Part shown: piece by piece, positions 44,220-51,998 of the stretch
Layout: each line of letters starts with the position of its first letter
How positions within the stretch are numbered: the first letter of the stretch is position 1
Source: Anaerolineaceae bacterium
Lineage (GTDB): Bacteria; Chloroflexota; Anaerolineae; Aggregatilineales; Phototrophicaceae
Direction: 5' to 3'
NCBI GenBank assembly: GCA_020634165.1
Contig: JACKCF010000001.1
Location: 2,418,001-2,482,000 of the forward strand
Length of the DNA stretch: 64,000 bases
Program-made: the position numbers and the translations under genes
The notes under the pieces: model-generated
The model's database searches: none
What the model was told of the DNA's origin: nothing
Seen by the model: only the letters and a program-made list of their open reading frames with translations

Positions 44220-44690
44220 CTACTCGATACTGCTTATTTTGAAAACGACAAAACCGTTAGGAGTTTCTACACGCACTTTGTCGCCCTTTTTGTGACCGAT
44301 AAGCGCCGACCCGATAGGACTCTTCTGGGAGATGCGACCTTCACGCGGGTTTGCTTCTGCGGCACCAACAATTGTATAGACTTCGTCATCTTCTTCACCG
44401 TCTTCGCGTATCTTCACGGTGGAGCCAATACGGACGATGTCACTGGGGCCATCGTTTTCGATAATGACGGCATTCCTGAGGATGGCTTCTACGTGGTTGA
44501 TACGCGAGTCTAGCAGCGCCATTTGTTCACGTGTGTCGTGATAATCCGCGTTTTCTTTCAAGTCGCCCATTGCTACAGCTTCTTTAAGGCGCTTGGCTAG
44601 CTCTGGCCGCTTTACTTCCTTAAGCGTGACAAGCTCGCGCTGAAGTTCTTCCAGGCCTTCTGCGGTTACGTAGGTTACATCGTCTTGCAT
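44220..44690 (-). CDS. greA: Transcription elongation factor GreA
   Basis: 156 residues from the ATG at 44690, which has GAGGATAA 7-8 nt upstream; a GTG 15 nt earlier is less likely. An N-terminal coiled coil with KEAVAMGDLKENADYHDTRE (acidic tip DLKENADYH) and a C-terminal FKBP-like domain (KSPIGSALIGHKKGD) are the GreA/B pattern. It stimulates RNA cleavage by backtracked RNA polymerase. It overlaps nothing and precedes the metallo-hydrolase on the minus strand. Confidence 0.95.
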   Translation of the reverse strand: MQDDVTYVTAEGLEELQRELVTLKEVKRPELAKRLKEAVAMGDLKENADYHDTREQMALLDSRINHVEAILRNAVIIENDGPSDIVRIGSTVKIREDGEEDDEVYTIVGAAEANPREGRISQKSPIGSALIGHKKGDKVRVETPNGFVVFKISSIE

Positions 44691-44747
44691 ACCACTTATC
44701 CTCACTCGTCAGGTTTGGCATCATTCTTTTCATTATCAGCCAAAAGC

Positions 44748-45596
44748 TTATGTGTTGACAGGGGCATTGCTTAACATTGATGCCGCCAGTGCATACACAT
44801 TGCTTTCGTGCAGTTGAATTGCCGCCCCATGCAGAACAATCTTTTCTTTGCCACATGCTTCTACTGGAATGACATCTGCAATTTCATGTGGCGATTTCTT
44901 GCCGTTACTAATCGCTCGCTCCACCTGTGTTTTGAGAGCGGACAGATAGTTCAGGTCTTCTTCGAGGCGACCAGGCAATTCACCGCGAAGAATTACCTCG
45001 CCGTGTCCCTGGATGATGGTTTCATACGGCTGATGCTGCAAGCGCTGAATAGACCCCACTAACTGGTCAATATTGCCGTCAACAAATGTAGGAAGCGGCA
45101 TAACTGTATCAGCAGCAAACAACACCTGGGAATCGGCCACCAGACACGTAATCGAATCCTCGCTGTGACCAGGCGACCAAGTAAGTTCAAAGGTCTGGTC
45201 GCCAACTGTTAGCGTCATCTGATCGTCGAAAACAGTAGCTGGCAAGACAACTTGAGTATCGGCCAAGTCATTTGAAGATTCCTGCATCGACCTAATGGCA
45301 TCTCGTCCACGTGTATCCAGCAATTCACGACACAGGCGGTGACTAATGACGTGAGCATCCGGGAAAAAGCATGTACCTAGTGTATGGTCTGCATGATGAT
45401 GGGTGTTGATGAGATATTTCACGTGCGAACCCAGACGCTGTTCCACGAAACGCTTGATAGCCGCCGTTTCCTCTGGGTACAACAGCGTATCAATCAAAAC
45501 AGCTCCCGCTTCGGTCATCACCAGACCGGCTGTGACCTGCACATAGAGATCACTGCGGAAGACATGAATAGTATCTGTAACTCGTTCGCGCTGCAT
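44748..45596 (-). CDS. Metallo-beta-lactamase-fold hydrolase
   Basis: 282 residues. NTHHHADHTLG (about 63-73) is the HxHxDH metal-binding motif; SPGHSEDSI, FAADTV and GHGEVI complete the second site. Longer than the glyoxalase II type at 31.9 kb, and closer to the SoxH/beta-lactamase-like hydrolase group. The substrate is unknown. It begins upstream of greA on the same strand and could be co-transcribed with it (57 bp gap). Confidence 0.82.
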   Translation of the reverse strand: MQRERVTDTIHVFRSDLYVQVTAGLVMTEAGAVLIDTLLYPEETAAIKRFVEQRLGSHVKYLINTHHHADHTLGTCFFPDAHVISHRLCRELLDTRGRDAIRSMQESSNDLADTQVVLPATVFDDQMTLTVGDQTFELTWSPGHSEDSITCLVADSQVLFAADTVMPLPTFVDGNIDQLVGSIQRLQHQPYETIIQGHGEVILRGELPGRLEEDLNYLSALKTQVERAISNGKKSPHEIADVIPVEACGKEKIVLHGAAIQLHESNVYALAASMLSNAPVNT

Positions 45597-45802
45597 AGGC
45601 TGAGGCTTCTAAGAAGTCCTGATTACAATGGTTGCCATAAAACGACAAGCGTTCAGTATAGTAACGTCATGGGGATAAATCAAGACAACTGAGAAGCGGT
45701 AGCTATCCACGAATTGTTCACGTCTGTTGAGAAAGCCCAGATTTTGTTAAAAATCGGGTTACAATATGTGAAGGTTTATACGATGCAACTGGGGAGTTGA
45801 CG

Positions 45803-47968
45803 ATGCCCATCAACGCAAAAGTGCAGCCGTCGTTGGCACGCAAGTTACTGATTCCACTTGTACTTCTTTTGTTCCTACTTACAACTTCAATCATACAAGC
45901 GCAGCAACCTGTTTTTCGCATTGGTGTATTGGATGATCCTTTAGGCTCCGTGAGCCAGGGCGCACGACTCGCTGTACAGCGACTTAATGCAAGTGGCGGC
46001 GTTGTAGGCGCTGACGGCACTGCCTTCCGACTGGAACTTGTGACGCAAGCAACTGACGACCTACAGACTGCTGTCGCCAATATTCAGCAGGCGAGCGTAA
46101 TTGCTGTGCTTGGCCCAGCCGACAATGGCACAGTGTTGAATAATCTTGGTCTATTGCAGGGCCTGAATGTACCCATCCTGACCACAGCCATTGACGATAC
46201 GATTATCGCACGCGACACATCCGATCTGATCTTCAGGATTCGGGCGCAGGAGGTCTTGCTCGGACGTGGGCTGGCCAATTACCTCATCGATGAACTAGGC
46301 GAATCCAATATCGTCACAGTGCAGATGGATGTTGCCAGTACAGCCGGGGTTGTTGGTTTTACAACCGCCCTGGCCGAACACGGGGTTCGTCCCAGCAGGT
46401 CGTATCTATTGGATGACAATACCACCGTGGAAGACCTGGTTGAGCAAATCAGCACGACGAACCCAGGCGTGGTTGTCGTCTATGGACCTCCCGCAACGGC
46501 AAGCATCTTATATGGCGAACTCCGCAGCAGTGGCTGGGGTGGACGCTTTGCCTACAATCAAGCTGATTCGACTGAATTCCGTGCGAGTGTGCCTTTTGAG
46601 CGGCTTACAGGGGTCATCAGCGTCACTACGTGGTCGTACAGTTCGCCAACACGTGCGAGTGAGCGCTTTGTGCTCGATTATATCGGCGCATATGGCGAAA
46701 TTCCTGACCCAGTTGCCGCAGCCGCCTACGATGGTATCCGGCTGTTGGCAACAGCCATTGGTAATCCCGGCACACTGACCCAAAATCTAGCAAATCTCGA
46801 TGCGGTGCGCGGCGTTCAGGGAGAACTGAGCACAAGTGAATTACTTGTCGGCGAACTGAGCAATAATGTCGCTGTGACTGAATTGGGTGCTTTTGGCGCG
46901 CCGGAGCTAATTGTTCGATATTCTGGCAATACAATGGTTGTCGATACCGAGGACGAGGAACCGATAGCCACACAGGTTGCGCAAGCAACGTTTACTCCGG
47001 CTCCTACCGCGACACCTGATAGCCCGTATCTGATCGTCACACGTGCAGTGCAGAATGTACGTAGTGGTCCAGGCCTCAACTACGATATCATCGGACAGCT
47101 ACAGGAAGGCGACACGGCACAGGTCATCGGTGCCAATATCGACTTCTCATGGGTGGTTATCTCCTTCCGCGGTGGCCAGGGTTGGCTCTCACGTGGCATT
47201 CTCGACCTCTTCGGCAATGTGAATCAAATTCCGATCATTGCGCCACCACCGACGCCAACACCGCCACCTGCGACCGCAACACCGACTGCGGAACCGTTCG
47301 CTGATGTTGTCATTGTGGGTGTAACGCCCAACCGTCTGGTGATCGGGCAGCCATTCACGGTGACAGTGACGGTACGTAACCAAGGTGCACTGGCAGCCGG
47401 AGGTTTCGCCATCGCTGCAACCTTTGAACCAGGCAGTGTCTATGCCGCTGTGAATTTGCCAGGGCTGGCCCCAGGACAGCAGGCTAATGTCACTCTGACA
47501 GGGCTTTTGACAGGTGCGACGGGTCCGAGAAACGTGGTCATCGTTGCCGATCTGAATAATCAGGTCAATGAAGGCATTGCAGGCGAAGCGAATAACGACG
47601 ACTACATCTACTCATATGTGGCAGATAACAGCACGCTCACGCCAGGTGGTCTGGGTTCAATTACGCTTGCCCCAGGCAGCACCATCAACCTCGATGGCAG
47701 CACGGATGACCTGCTCTGGACAGGTACCGATCTGGTGGCGCAGAATGGTGCCCAAATCTACCTGCTGAGTGGGTTCACAAGCCTTGACCAAATTCACTAT
47801 GATGTCATCAGCACAACGACGAACGCATCGCCGATCAATGTCACGTTATTAACAAATGCGTTTATTGGGTTGCGAACGGATACAGGCAACCAGAAACGTG
47901 GTGTTATCCGTGTAGATGGCGCAATTTCTGGAGGCAATCTGACAATCGCTTATCGCGTCTATAACTAA
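45803..47968 (+). CDS. Exported branched-chain-amino-acid-type binding protein fused to SH3 and CARDB domains
   Basis: 721 residues from ATG 45803, with GGGGAG upstream. A signal peptide (about 1-31, ending SIIQAQQ) is followed by a periplasmic-binding-protein domain type 1 of the ABC branched-chain amino-acid receptor family (FRIGVLDDPLGSVSQGARLAV...AVLGP...VVVVYGPPATA). Next is a Thr/Pro linker, one SH3-like domain (VQNVRSGPGLNYDIIGQLQEG at about 414), another Thr/Pro linker, and a CARDB-like domain (VGVTPNRLVIGQPFTVTVTVRNQG at about 500). No ABC transporter partner lies beside it, so it may be a surface sensor rather than a transporter subunit. Confidence 0.85.
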   Translation: MPINAKVQPSLARKLLIPLVLLLFLLTTSIIQAQQPVFRIGVLDDPLGSVSQGARLAVQRLNASGGVVGADGTAFRLELVTQATDDLQTAVANIQQASVIAVLGPADNGTVLNNLGLLQGLNVPILTTAIDDTIIARDTSDLIFRIRAQEVLLGRGLANYLIDELGESNIVTVQMDVASTAGVVGFTTALAEHGVRPSRSYLLDDNTTVEDLVEQISTTNPGVVVVYGPPATASILYGELRSSGWGGRFAYNQADSTEFRASVPFERLTGVISVTTWSYSSPTRASERFVLDYIGAYGEIPDPVAAAAYDGIRLLATAIGNPGTLTQNLANLDAVRGVQGELSTSELLVGELSNNVAVTELGAFGAPELIVRYSGNTMVVDTEDEEPIATQVAQATFTPAPTATPDSPYLIVTRAVQNVRSGPGLNYDIIGQLQEGDTAQVIGANIDFSWVVISFRGGQGWLSRGILDLFGNVNQIPIIAPPPTPTPPPATATPTAEPFADVVIVGVTPNRLVIGQPFTVTVTVRNQGALAAGGFAIAATFEPGSVYAAVNLPGLAPGQQANVTLTGLLTGATGPRNVVIVADLNNQVNEGIAGEANNDDYIYSYVADNSTLTPGGLGSITLAPGSTINLDGSTDDLLWTGTDLVAQNGAQIYLLSGFTSLDQIHYDVISTTTNASPINVTLLTNAFIGLRTDTGNQKRGVIRVDGAISGGNLTIAYRVYN

Positions 47969-47975
47969 TGCTACA

Positions 47976-48009
47976 AAAAAGAGCGCCCTACAGTAGGGCG
48001 CTCTTTTTC
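47976..48009. terminator. Strong bidirectional terminator
   Basis: AAAAAGAGCGCCCTAC pairs with TAGGGCGCTCTTTTT around AG. It sits between the plus-strand binding-protein gene and the minus-strand M23 lipoprotein gene. Confidence 0.93.
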
Positions 48010-48024
48010 TTCTGCTATGTTCTG

Positions 48025-49122
48025 TTATTCCTCAATGTCGATTTCTACAAATGTCGTCCCACCGTTACGGATTTCGACCGTATCGCGGAAGAGATTACGA
48101 CCATTCTCATTGCTGACGATTACTTCATATTCGCCAACTGGTAAATCCGGCAACACGAAATTTTCATGCCAGAGTTCGCTGCCATTGACGCGGTCACTAC
48201 CGTAAGTATAGGTTTCCCAGGTGTGATCCTCGTCGCGAACCAAAATTGTGCGGCCCAGTGCAGCATCTTCGCTATCAGCCGACAGTATTCCGGCGAGTGT
48301 GCCAAATTGAGGATACGGTGCAATCCACAGCGCGGGATTGCGGGTACTATGGTAGTCCAAACCCTCTGCTACGCGGACCTCAAAATGCAGATGAGGCCCA
48401 ATGGCAATGCCACTATCCCCTACTCTGCCGATACGCTCGCCAACAGAGACGGTCTGGCCCGTTTCTACCAGGATTTCCTGTAAATGGCCGTATACCGTAA
48501 ATAGGGCGTCTTCTATGCCCAGGAACTGGTGCTGAATAACGACGGCATTGCCATAGTAGTTGAGCACAGGACCAATCTGCGTGTCATCATCAAAGCCAGC
48601 AAACAACACAATGCCATCGGCCGCAGCTAAGACAGGCGTATAGCGCGGATTGACAAATTCTACGCCCAGATGGACTTCACGTGTTCCAAACTGCGTTCCC
48701 CCGTATGGATAGGTCCGGTCGATATAGTCGATACGGTCGGGGTCATCCTTGCGGCTTACAGGGCGACTGAGCCAGTAAGTATCAATGACGGGTCTGGAGG
48801 TTGGCGACGGCACTATCGTAGGTGATGAAGCCAATTCAGTGGCTTGAGGCGCAGTACCCTGCACAGTCGTTTCTGTCGGCACTGATGTTTCTGTTATGGG
48901 TGGCGTCGGCGAAAAAACAGCAAGCTGGAGCGCCGTTGGGGATGAACGTTGTATGGGCGTTGCACTTGCAGCCAGTGCCGCTGTTGGGAAAGGTGTCACC
49001 ACGCTGGTGGGCGTTGAACTCGCCTGTTCCGTCGTTGACGGGGTTGATTCCGCTGCGCCCGATGAACAACTCGCGATGAGTAACCCCAGCGCGATGCAAG
49101 TGATAATCTTGAGAAGGTGCAT
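48025..49122 (-). CDS. M23 (LytM)-family lipoprotein with altered zinc ligand
   Basis: 365 residues. The signal ends in lipobox IASC with acylatable Cys19. A Thr/Ser/Pro-rich tether runs to about residue 120. The LytM domain carries H151LGVE155 where the family has HxxxD, plus VYGHL and HLHFE. The usual Asp zinc ligand is Glu155. The rest of the site, including both later histidine motifs, is present. It may be an unusual endopeptidase or an inactive scaffold that activates another hydrolase. The C-terminal beta-domain (after about residue 260) is of unknown type. Confidence 0.82.
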   Translation of the reverse strand: MHLLKIITCIALGLLIASCSSGAAESTPSTTEQASSTPTSVVTPFPTAALAASATPIQRSSPTALQLAVFSPTPPITETSVPTETTVQGTAPQATELASSPTIVPSPTSRPVIDTYWLSRPVSRKDDPDRIDYIDRTYPYGGTQFGTREVHLGVEFVNPRYTPVLAAADGIVLFAGFDDDTQIGPVLNYYGNAVVIQHQFLGIEDALFTVYGHLQEILVETGQTVSVGERIGRVGDSGIAIGPHLHFEVRVAEGLDYHSTRNPALWIAPYPQFGTLAGILSADSEDAALGRTILVRDEDHTWETYTYGSDRVNGSELWHENFVLPDLPVGEYEVIVSNENGRNLFRDTVEIRNGGTTFVEIDIEE

Positions 49123-49148
49123 ATCGTTTGAAGTTGAGATTTCTATGG

Positions 49149-51014
49149 TTATTCGTCAATTGGATTGCGTGAACTGGTCAGCCCAAGGCGGCGCAGTTCT
49201 TCGTCAGTAATGTGGCGTCCATTAAATCGGTCATACAGAGCGCGATTGGCAGTACGATCAACAGTGTAACGCCAACGGCGCCGTCCGACTTCACGCAGGA
49301 TCGAACGACAATTTGTACAGCGCACCGTCCAGCGAGTCAACGGGATGCCAAGGATACTATCTTTGCGCTCTTCAACTTGCAGATGGCCGCGATGGCAGAT
49401 GGGGCAAACATCGACCACAAAACCATTGCGATAGCGGCTCGCGACAACTGAACTCCGCAGATACAGTACCACATACAGAATCACCAATAATACGATAAAG
49501 CCGCCAACCAACGCCTCTGGCGGGATCGCTGGCCCACCTGGCGCGTCTGAATCGGGCGGCACCTCGACAATCTCCGGCGGCACTTCTGTTTCCGGCAGGA
49601 TGATTGGGGTCGGGGTATCAGTTTCCGCTGGTGTTTCAGAGGCTGTTGGCGTAGACGTTGGGCTATTCGTCGGAGTTTCCGAAGGCTCCACAGTCGCCAA
49701 AGCGGCAACAGCCAATGCTGTCTGTGTGGCATCTTCCGTAGGCGTTGATGACACCGTATTGGTCGGTGTTGCTGTCGCGGTTGGAGTCACAGTTGCTGTT
49801 GGCGTATCCGTCATGGATGCAGTTGGTGAAGGCGACAAAGTCGGCGTTTCAGTAGCTGTTGGCGTGGACGTTGGTATTGGCGTCACAGAGGGTTCTTCAG
49901 TTGGGCGTTCTGTTAATGTCGGCAGTTCGGTCTCTGTAGACGTTGCTGTTGGAACAGGCGTATCCGTTGGGATCAAAGTATCTTCGGCTGTTGCGGACGC
50001 ACTTTGACTGACCTCAGTTACTACCTGCGGTACTAGAACTGGCGTTGCTGTATCAGTGGGCGTTGACGTCGGGCTAGACGTGACTGTGGGCGTTTTGGTC
50101 GCGGTGGCAGTCGGTGATGATGTTGCCGTTGGTGTGGCTGTAGCCGTTGCTGTTGGCGTTTGGGTCGGCGTGAGTGTATCGGTTGCAGTCGCCGTATTGG
50201 TCGATGTCAGCGTCAACGTTGGTGTAGCTGTATCAGTGGGTGTATTTGTTGGTGTGAGCGTGTCCGTCAAAGTCGCTGTCGGCGTGCTGGTTGCTGTCGG
50301 TGTTGATGTCGCCGATGGCGTTACAGTCGGGGTATTGCTGGGCGTCGCCGATGCTGTGAAGGTGGCAGTCGGCGTCAGGTCATTGATGTCCACGACAGGC
50401 AGGGCATCGATGGCAGCGTCGTCTTCCCAATTGACGAGATAACGCGCGATCCACGCAAAACCGCTGAAACCAAACTGATCCGTGAAGCGGATCATCACCC
50501 AGGTGCCATCGTCGCTAAGGGAAACAGGCTCGACCAACTCGCCTGGGAGCATCTGCCCCAGCCGCAGGTAGCCACGTCCTGGGCCAGCGCGGACAAACGC
50601 ACTGCCACCATTGACATTTACATAGCTTGACGGTGGTGTTGGCGTTGGGAAGAATGGGGTTCTTGTCGCGGGCTGGTCATCAAACGGTGTGACATTTGCC
50701 TCTAAAACTGGCAAAGTCGCAGGATCGAAAAGCAAGAATATGAGGTTGCGCTGAACCCAACCATAGCCACGATTATAGGGGATGAGTATCCACTGGCCAT
50801 CTTCACTAGAGTAAAGCGGGTTGACTTCATCGCCGGACGAGAGCGCACCGACCTCGACATATTGGAGGCCAGGACCGCTACGGACAAAGACACTTTCCGG
50901 CAAGACGATGTTGGCTTCTGGAAAGGAAGTATCATCTTGAGCCTGGCTGAATACTGCAATCACAGTGATCAAGCCAAGCAGCAGAATACCTAAAATCGGT
51001 ATTGTGCGCTTCAC
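49149..51014 (-). CDS. Membrane SH3-domain protein with long Thr/Pro linker and zinc-ribbon tail
   Basis: 621 residues. A signal-like hydrophobic N-terminus (about 1-25) is followed by two SH3-like domains with VFVRSGPGLQYVEVG (about 42) and AFVRAGPGRGYLRLGQ (about 139). About 270 residues of TPTAT-type repeats come next. Then a single transmembrane helix (about 500-522), a basic stop, and a cytosolic zinc-ribbon with CPIC and CTNC near 536-565. The N-terminal part is thus outside and the ribbon inside. This suggests a sensor or anchor; the partner is unknown. The next gene on this strand is the M23 lipoprotein. Confidence 0.8.
   Translation of the reverse strand: MKRTIPILGILLLGLITVIAVFSQAQDDTSFPEANIVLPESVFVRSGPGLQYVEVGALSSGDEVNPLYSSEDGQWILIPYNRGYGWVQRNLIFLLFDPATLPVLEANVTPFDDQPATRTPFFPTPTPPSSYVNVNGGSAFVRAGPGRGYLRLGQMLPGELVEPVSLSDDGTWVMIRFTDQFGFSGFAWIARYLVNWEDDAAIDALPVVDINDLTPTATFTASATPSNTPTVTPSATSTPTATSTPTATLTDTLTPTNTPTDTATPTLTLTSTNTATATDTLTPTQTPTATATATPTATSSPTATATKTPTVTSSPTSTPTDTATPVLVPQVVTEVSQSASATAEDTLIPTDTPVPTATSTETELPTLTERPTEEPSVTPIPTSTPTATETPTLSPSPTASMTDTPTATVTPTATATPTNTVSSTPTEDATQTALAVAALATVEPSETPTNSPTSTPTASETPAETDTPTPIILPETEVPPEIVEVPPDSDAPGGPAIPPEALVGGFIVLLVILYVVLYLRSSVVASRYRNGFVVDVCPICHRGHLQVEERKDSILGIPLTRWTVRCTNCRSILREVGRRRWRYTVDRTANRALYDRFNGRHITDEELRRLGLTSSRNPIDE
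49560..50380 (-). repeat. Degenerate Thr/Pro-rich coding repeat
   Basis: This is the DNA of the long linker in the SH3 protein. On the plus strand it reads as a run of GTTGGCGTN-like units, each near 6-12 bp, which encode TPTAT/TPTxT peptides on the minus strand. Simple, diverged, and prone to slippage; it explains the artefactual long open frames on the opposite strand. Confidence 0.85.
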
Positions 51015-51078
51015 AAATCGTTCCTTTTCCAGATCAATCTATCTTGTATGCTATCATGAGCGGCCACTTCGCGCCATT

Positions 51079-51816
51079 TCAGGGCGCATTCTGTATGATG
51101 AACGTCCGTGTCACATAGGGTTCACCATTAAGTAGAATACTGGCAGCCCAATTGCCAGGCTGCAATGGTACATTCCGGTTACTGATCTCCAGGGCAAGGC
51201 ATTGATACTGCGCAAAGACAGGCGCTACAAAAACGCTCTCGTGCACAAATTGGCCTTCATACAGCCAGTTCACACGGAATTCTGTACCAGCTTCCATATT
51301 AAGCGCAACGGCGACCAGATAGATGCTATCGAAATAGCCTACCCAATAGGTGCTATTGTTCTGTTCATCAAAGCAGCGATCTGTTTCACGGATGTGGGCC
51401 GTTAATCCCACTTGTTCAAAGCGCATTTCACCATTTGAGAGATCGAACATCTCCAGAGGCATGGCACCGCCATCATTTTGCAGGATGCGGCGTTCTGGAA
51501 TGCCATTTGTAGAAGCCGCGCTGAGCGTCGCATACAAGGCAAGGTTATAGGCATTAAATTCGGCAGCGGTAGTCATGGCTGCTTCGGCAGTGGCACCAGC
51601 CTGGCCTATGGAATCCGTTATCTGTGTGCGCTCAACCGATACTTCAGTGGCATTTGATGCTAACTGGACGCGCATCGTAGCAGGGATATCATCGCCTGCC
51701 AGCGAGCTGCACGCAGAAATGACTGTTACCACAAATAGAAAGAAAATGTAGATTTTCGCGCGGATCAAGAGAGTAAGGGTCCATTGGTCTGTTGGGTGTT
51801 TGCAGCGTCGAATCAT
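51079..51816 (-). CDS. Hypothetical lipoprotein
   Basis: 245 residues if the ATG at 51816 is used; a TTG at 51768 would give a more typical lipoprotein signal (FFLFVVTVISAC, acylatable Cys about residue 20 from it). Neither has a clear ribosome site. The rest has an extracytoplasmic alpha/beta region with no family I recognise; TYWVGYFDSIYLVAVALN and YQCLALEISNRNVPL are its most ordered-looking stretches. It is the last protein gene before the tRNA-Arg island boundary. Confidence 0.6.
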   Translation of the reverse strand: MIRRCKHPTDQWTLTLLIRAKIYIFFLFVVTVISACSSLAGDDIPATMRVQLASNATEVSVERTQITDSIGQAGATAEAAMTTAAEFNAYNLALYATLSAASTNGIPERRILQNDGGAMPLEMFDLSNGEMRFEQVGLTAHIRETDRCFDEQNNSTYWVGYFDSIYLVAVALNMEAGTEFRVNWLYEGQFVHESVFVAPVFAQYQCLALEISNRNVPLQPGNWAASILLNGEPYVTRTFIIQNAP

Positions 51817-51926
51817 ACAACAAAATGGCAAAATTTCGATTACCCAATTGGCCAACAACAATTGTGCGCTTCAGGCACCCATGACCTTGAGTACGATGAC
51901 ATTCAATGATAGACTATGCTGAAGAT

Positions 51927-51998
51927 GCCCCCGTAGCTCAGTGGATAGAGCGCTGGCCTCCGGAGCCAGAAGCACAGGTTCGAGTCCTGTCGGGGGTA
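51927..51998 (+). tRNA. tRNA-Arg (anticodon CCG)
   Basis: Full cloverleaf: acceptor GCCCCCG/CGGGGGT (51927-51933 with 51991-51997), D stem GCTC/GAGC, anticodon stem CTGGC/GCCAG with loop CTCCGGA (anticodon CCG at 51960-51962), 4-nt variable loop, T stem ACAGG/CCTGT around TTCGAGT. The first pair is a G-T wobble. CC but not CCA follows the discriminator A. The recombinase ORF on the other strand overlaps its 3' part. Confidence 0.95.

Noticed and set aside
49600..50442. Long plus-strand frames rich in Val-Gly-Val over the Thr/Pro linker
   Set aside because: They are the antisense of the simple repeat in the SH3 protein gene and have no start signal or known domain.
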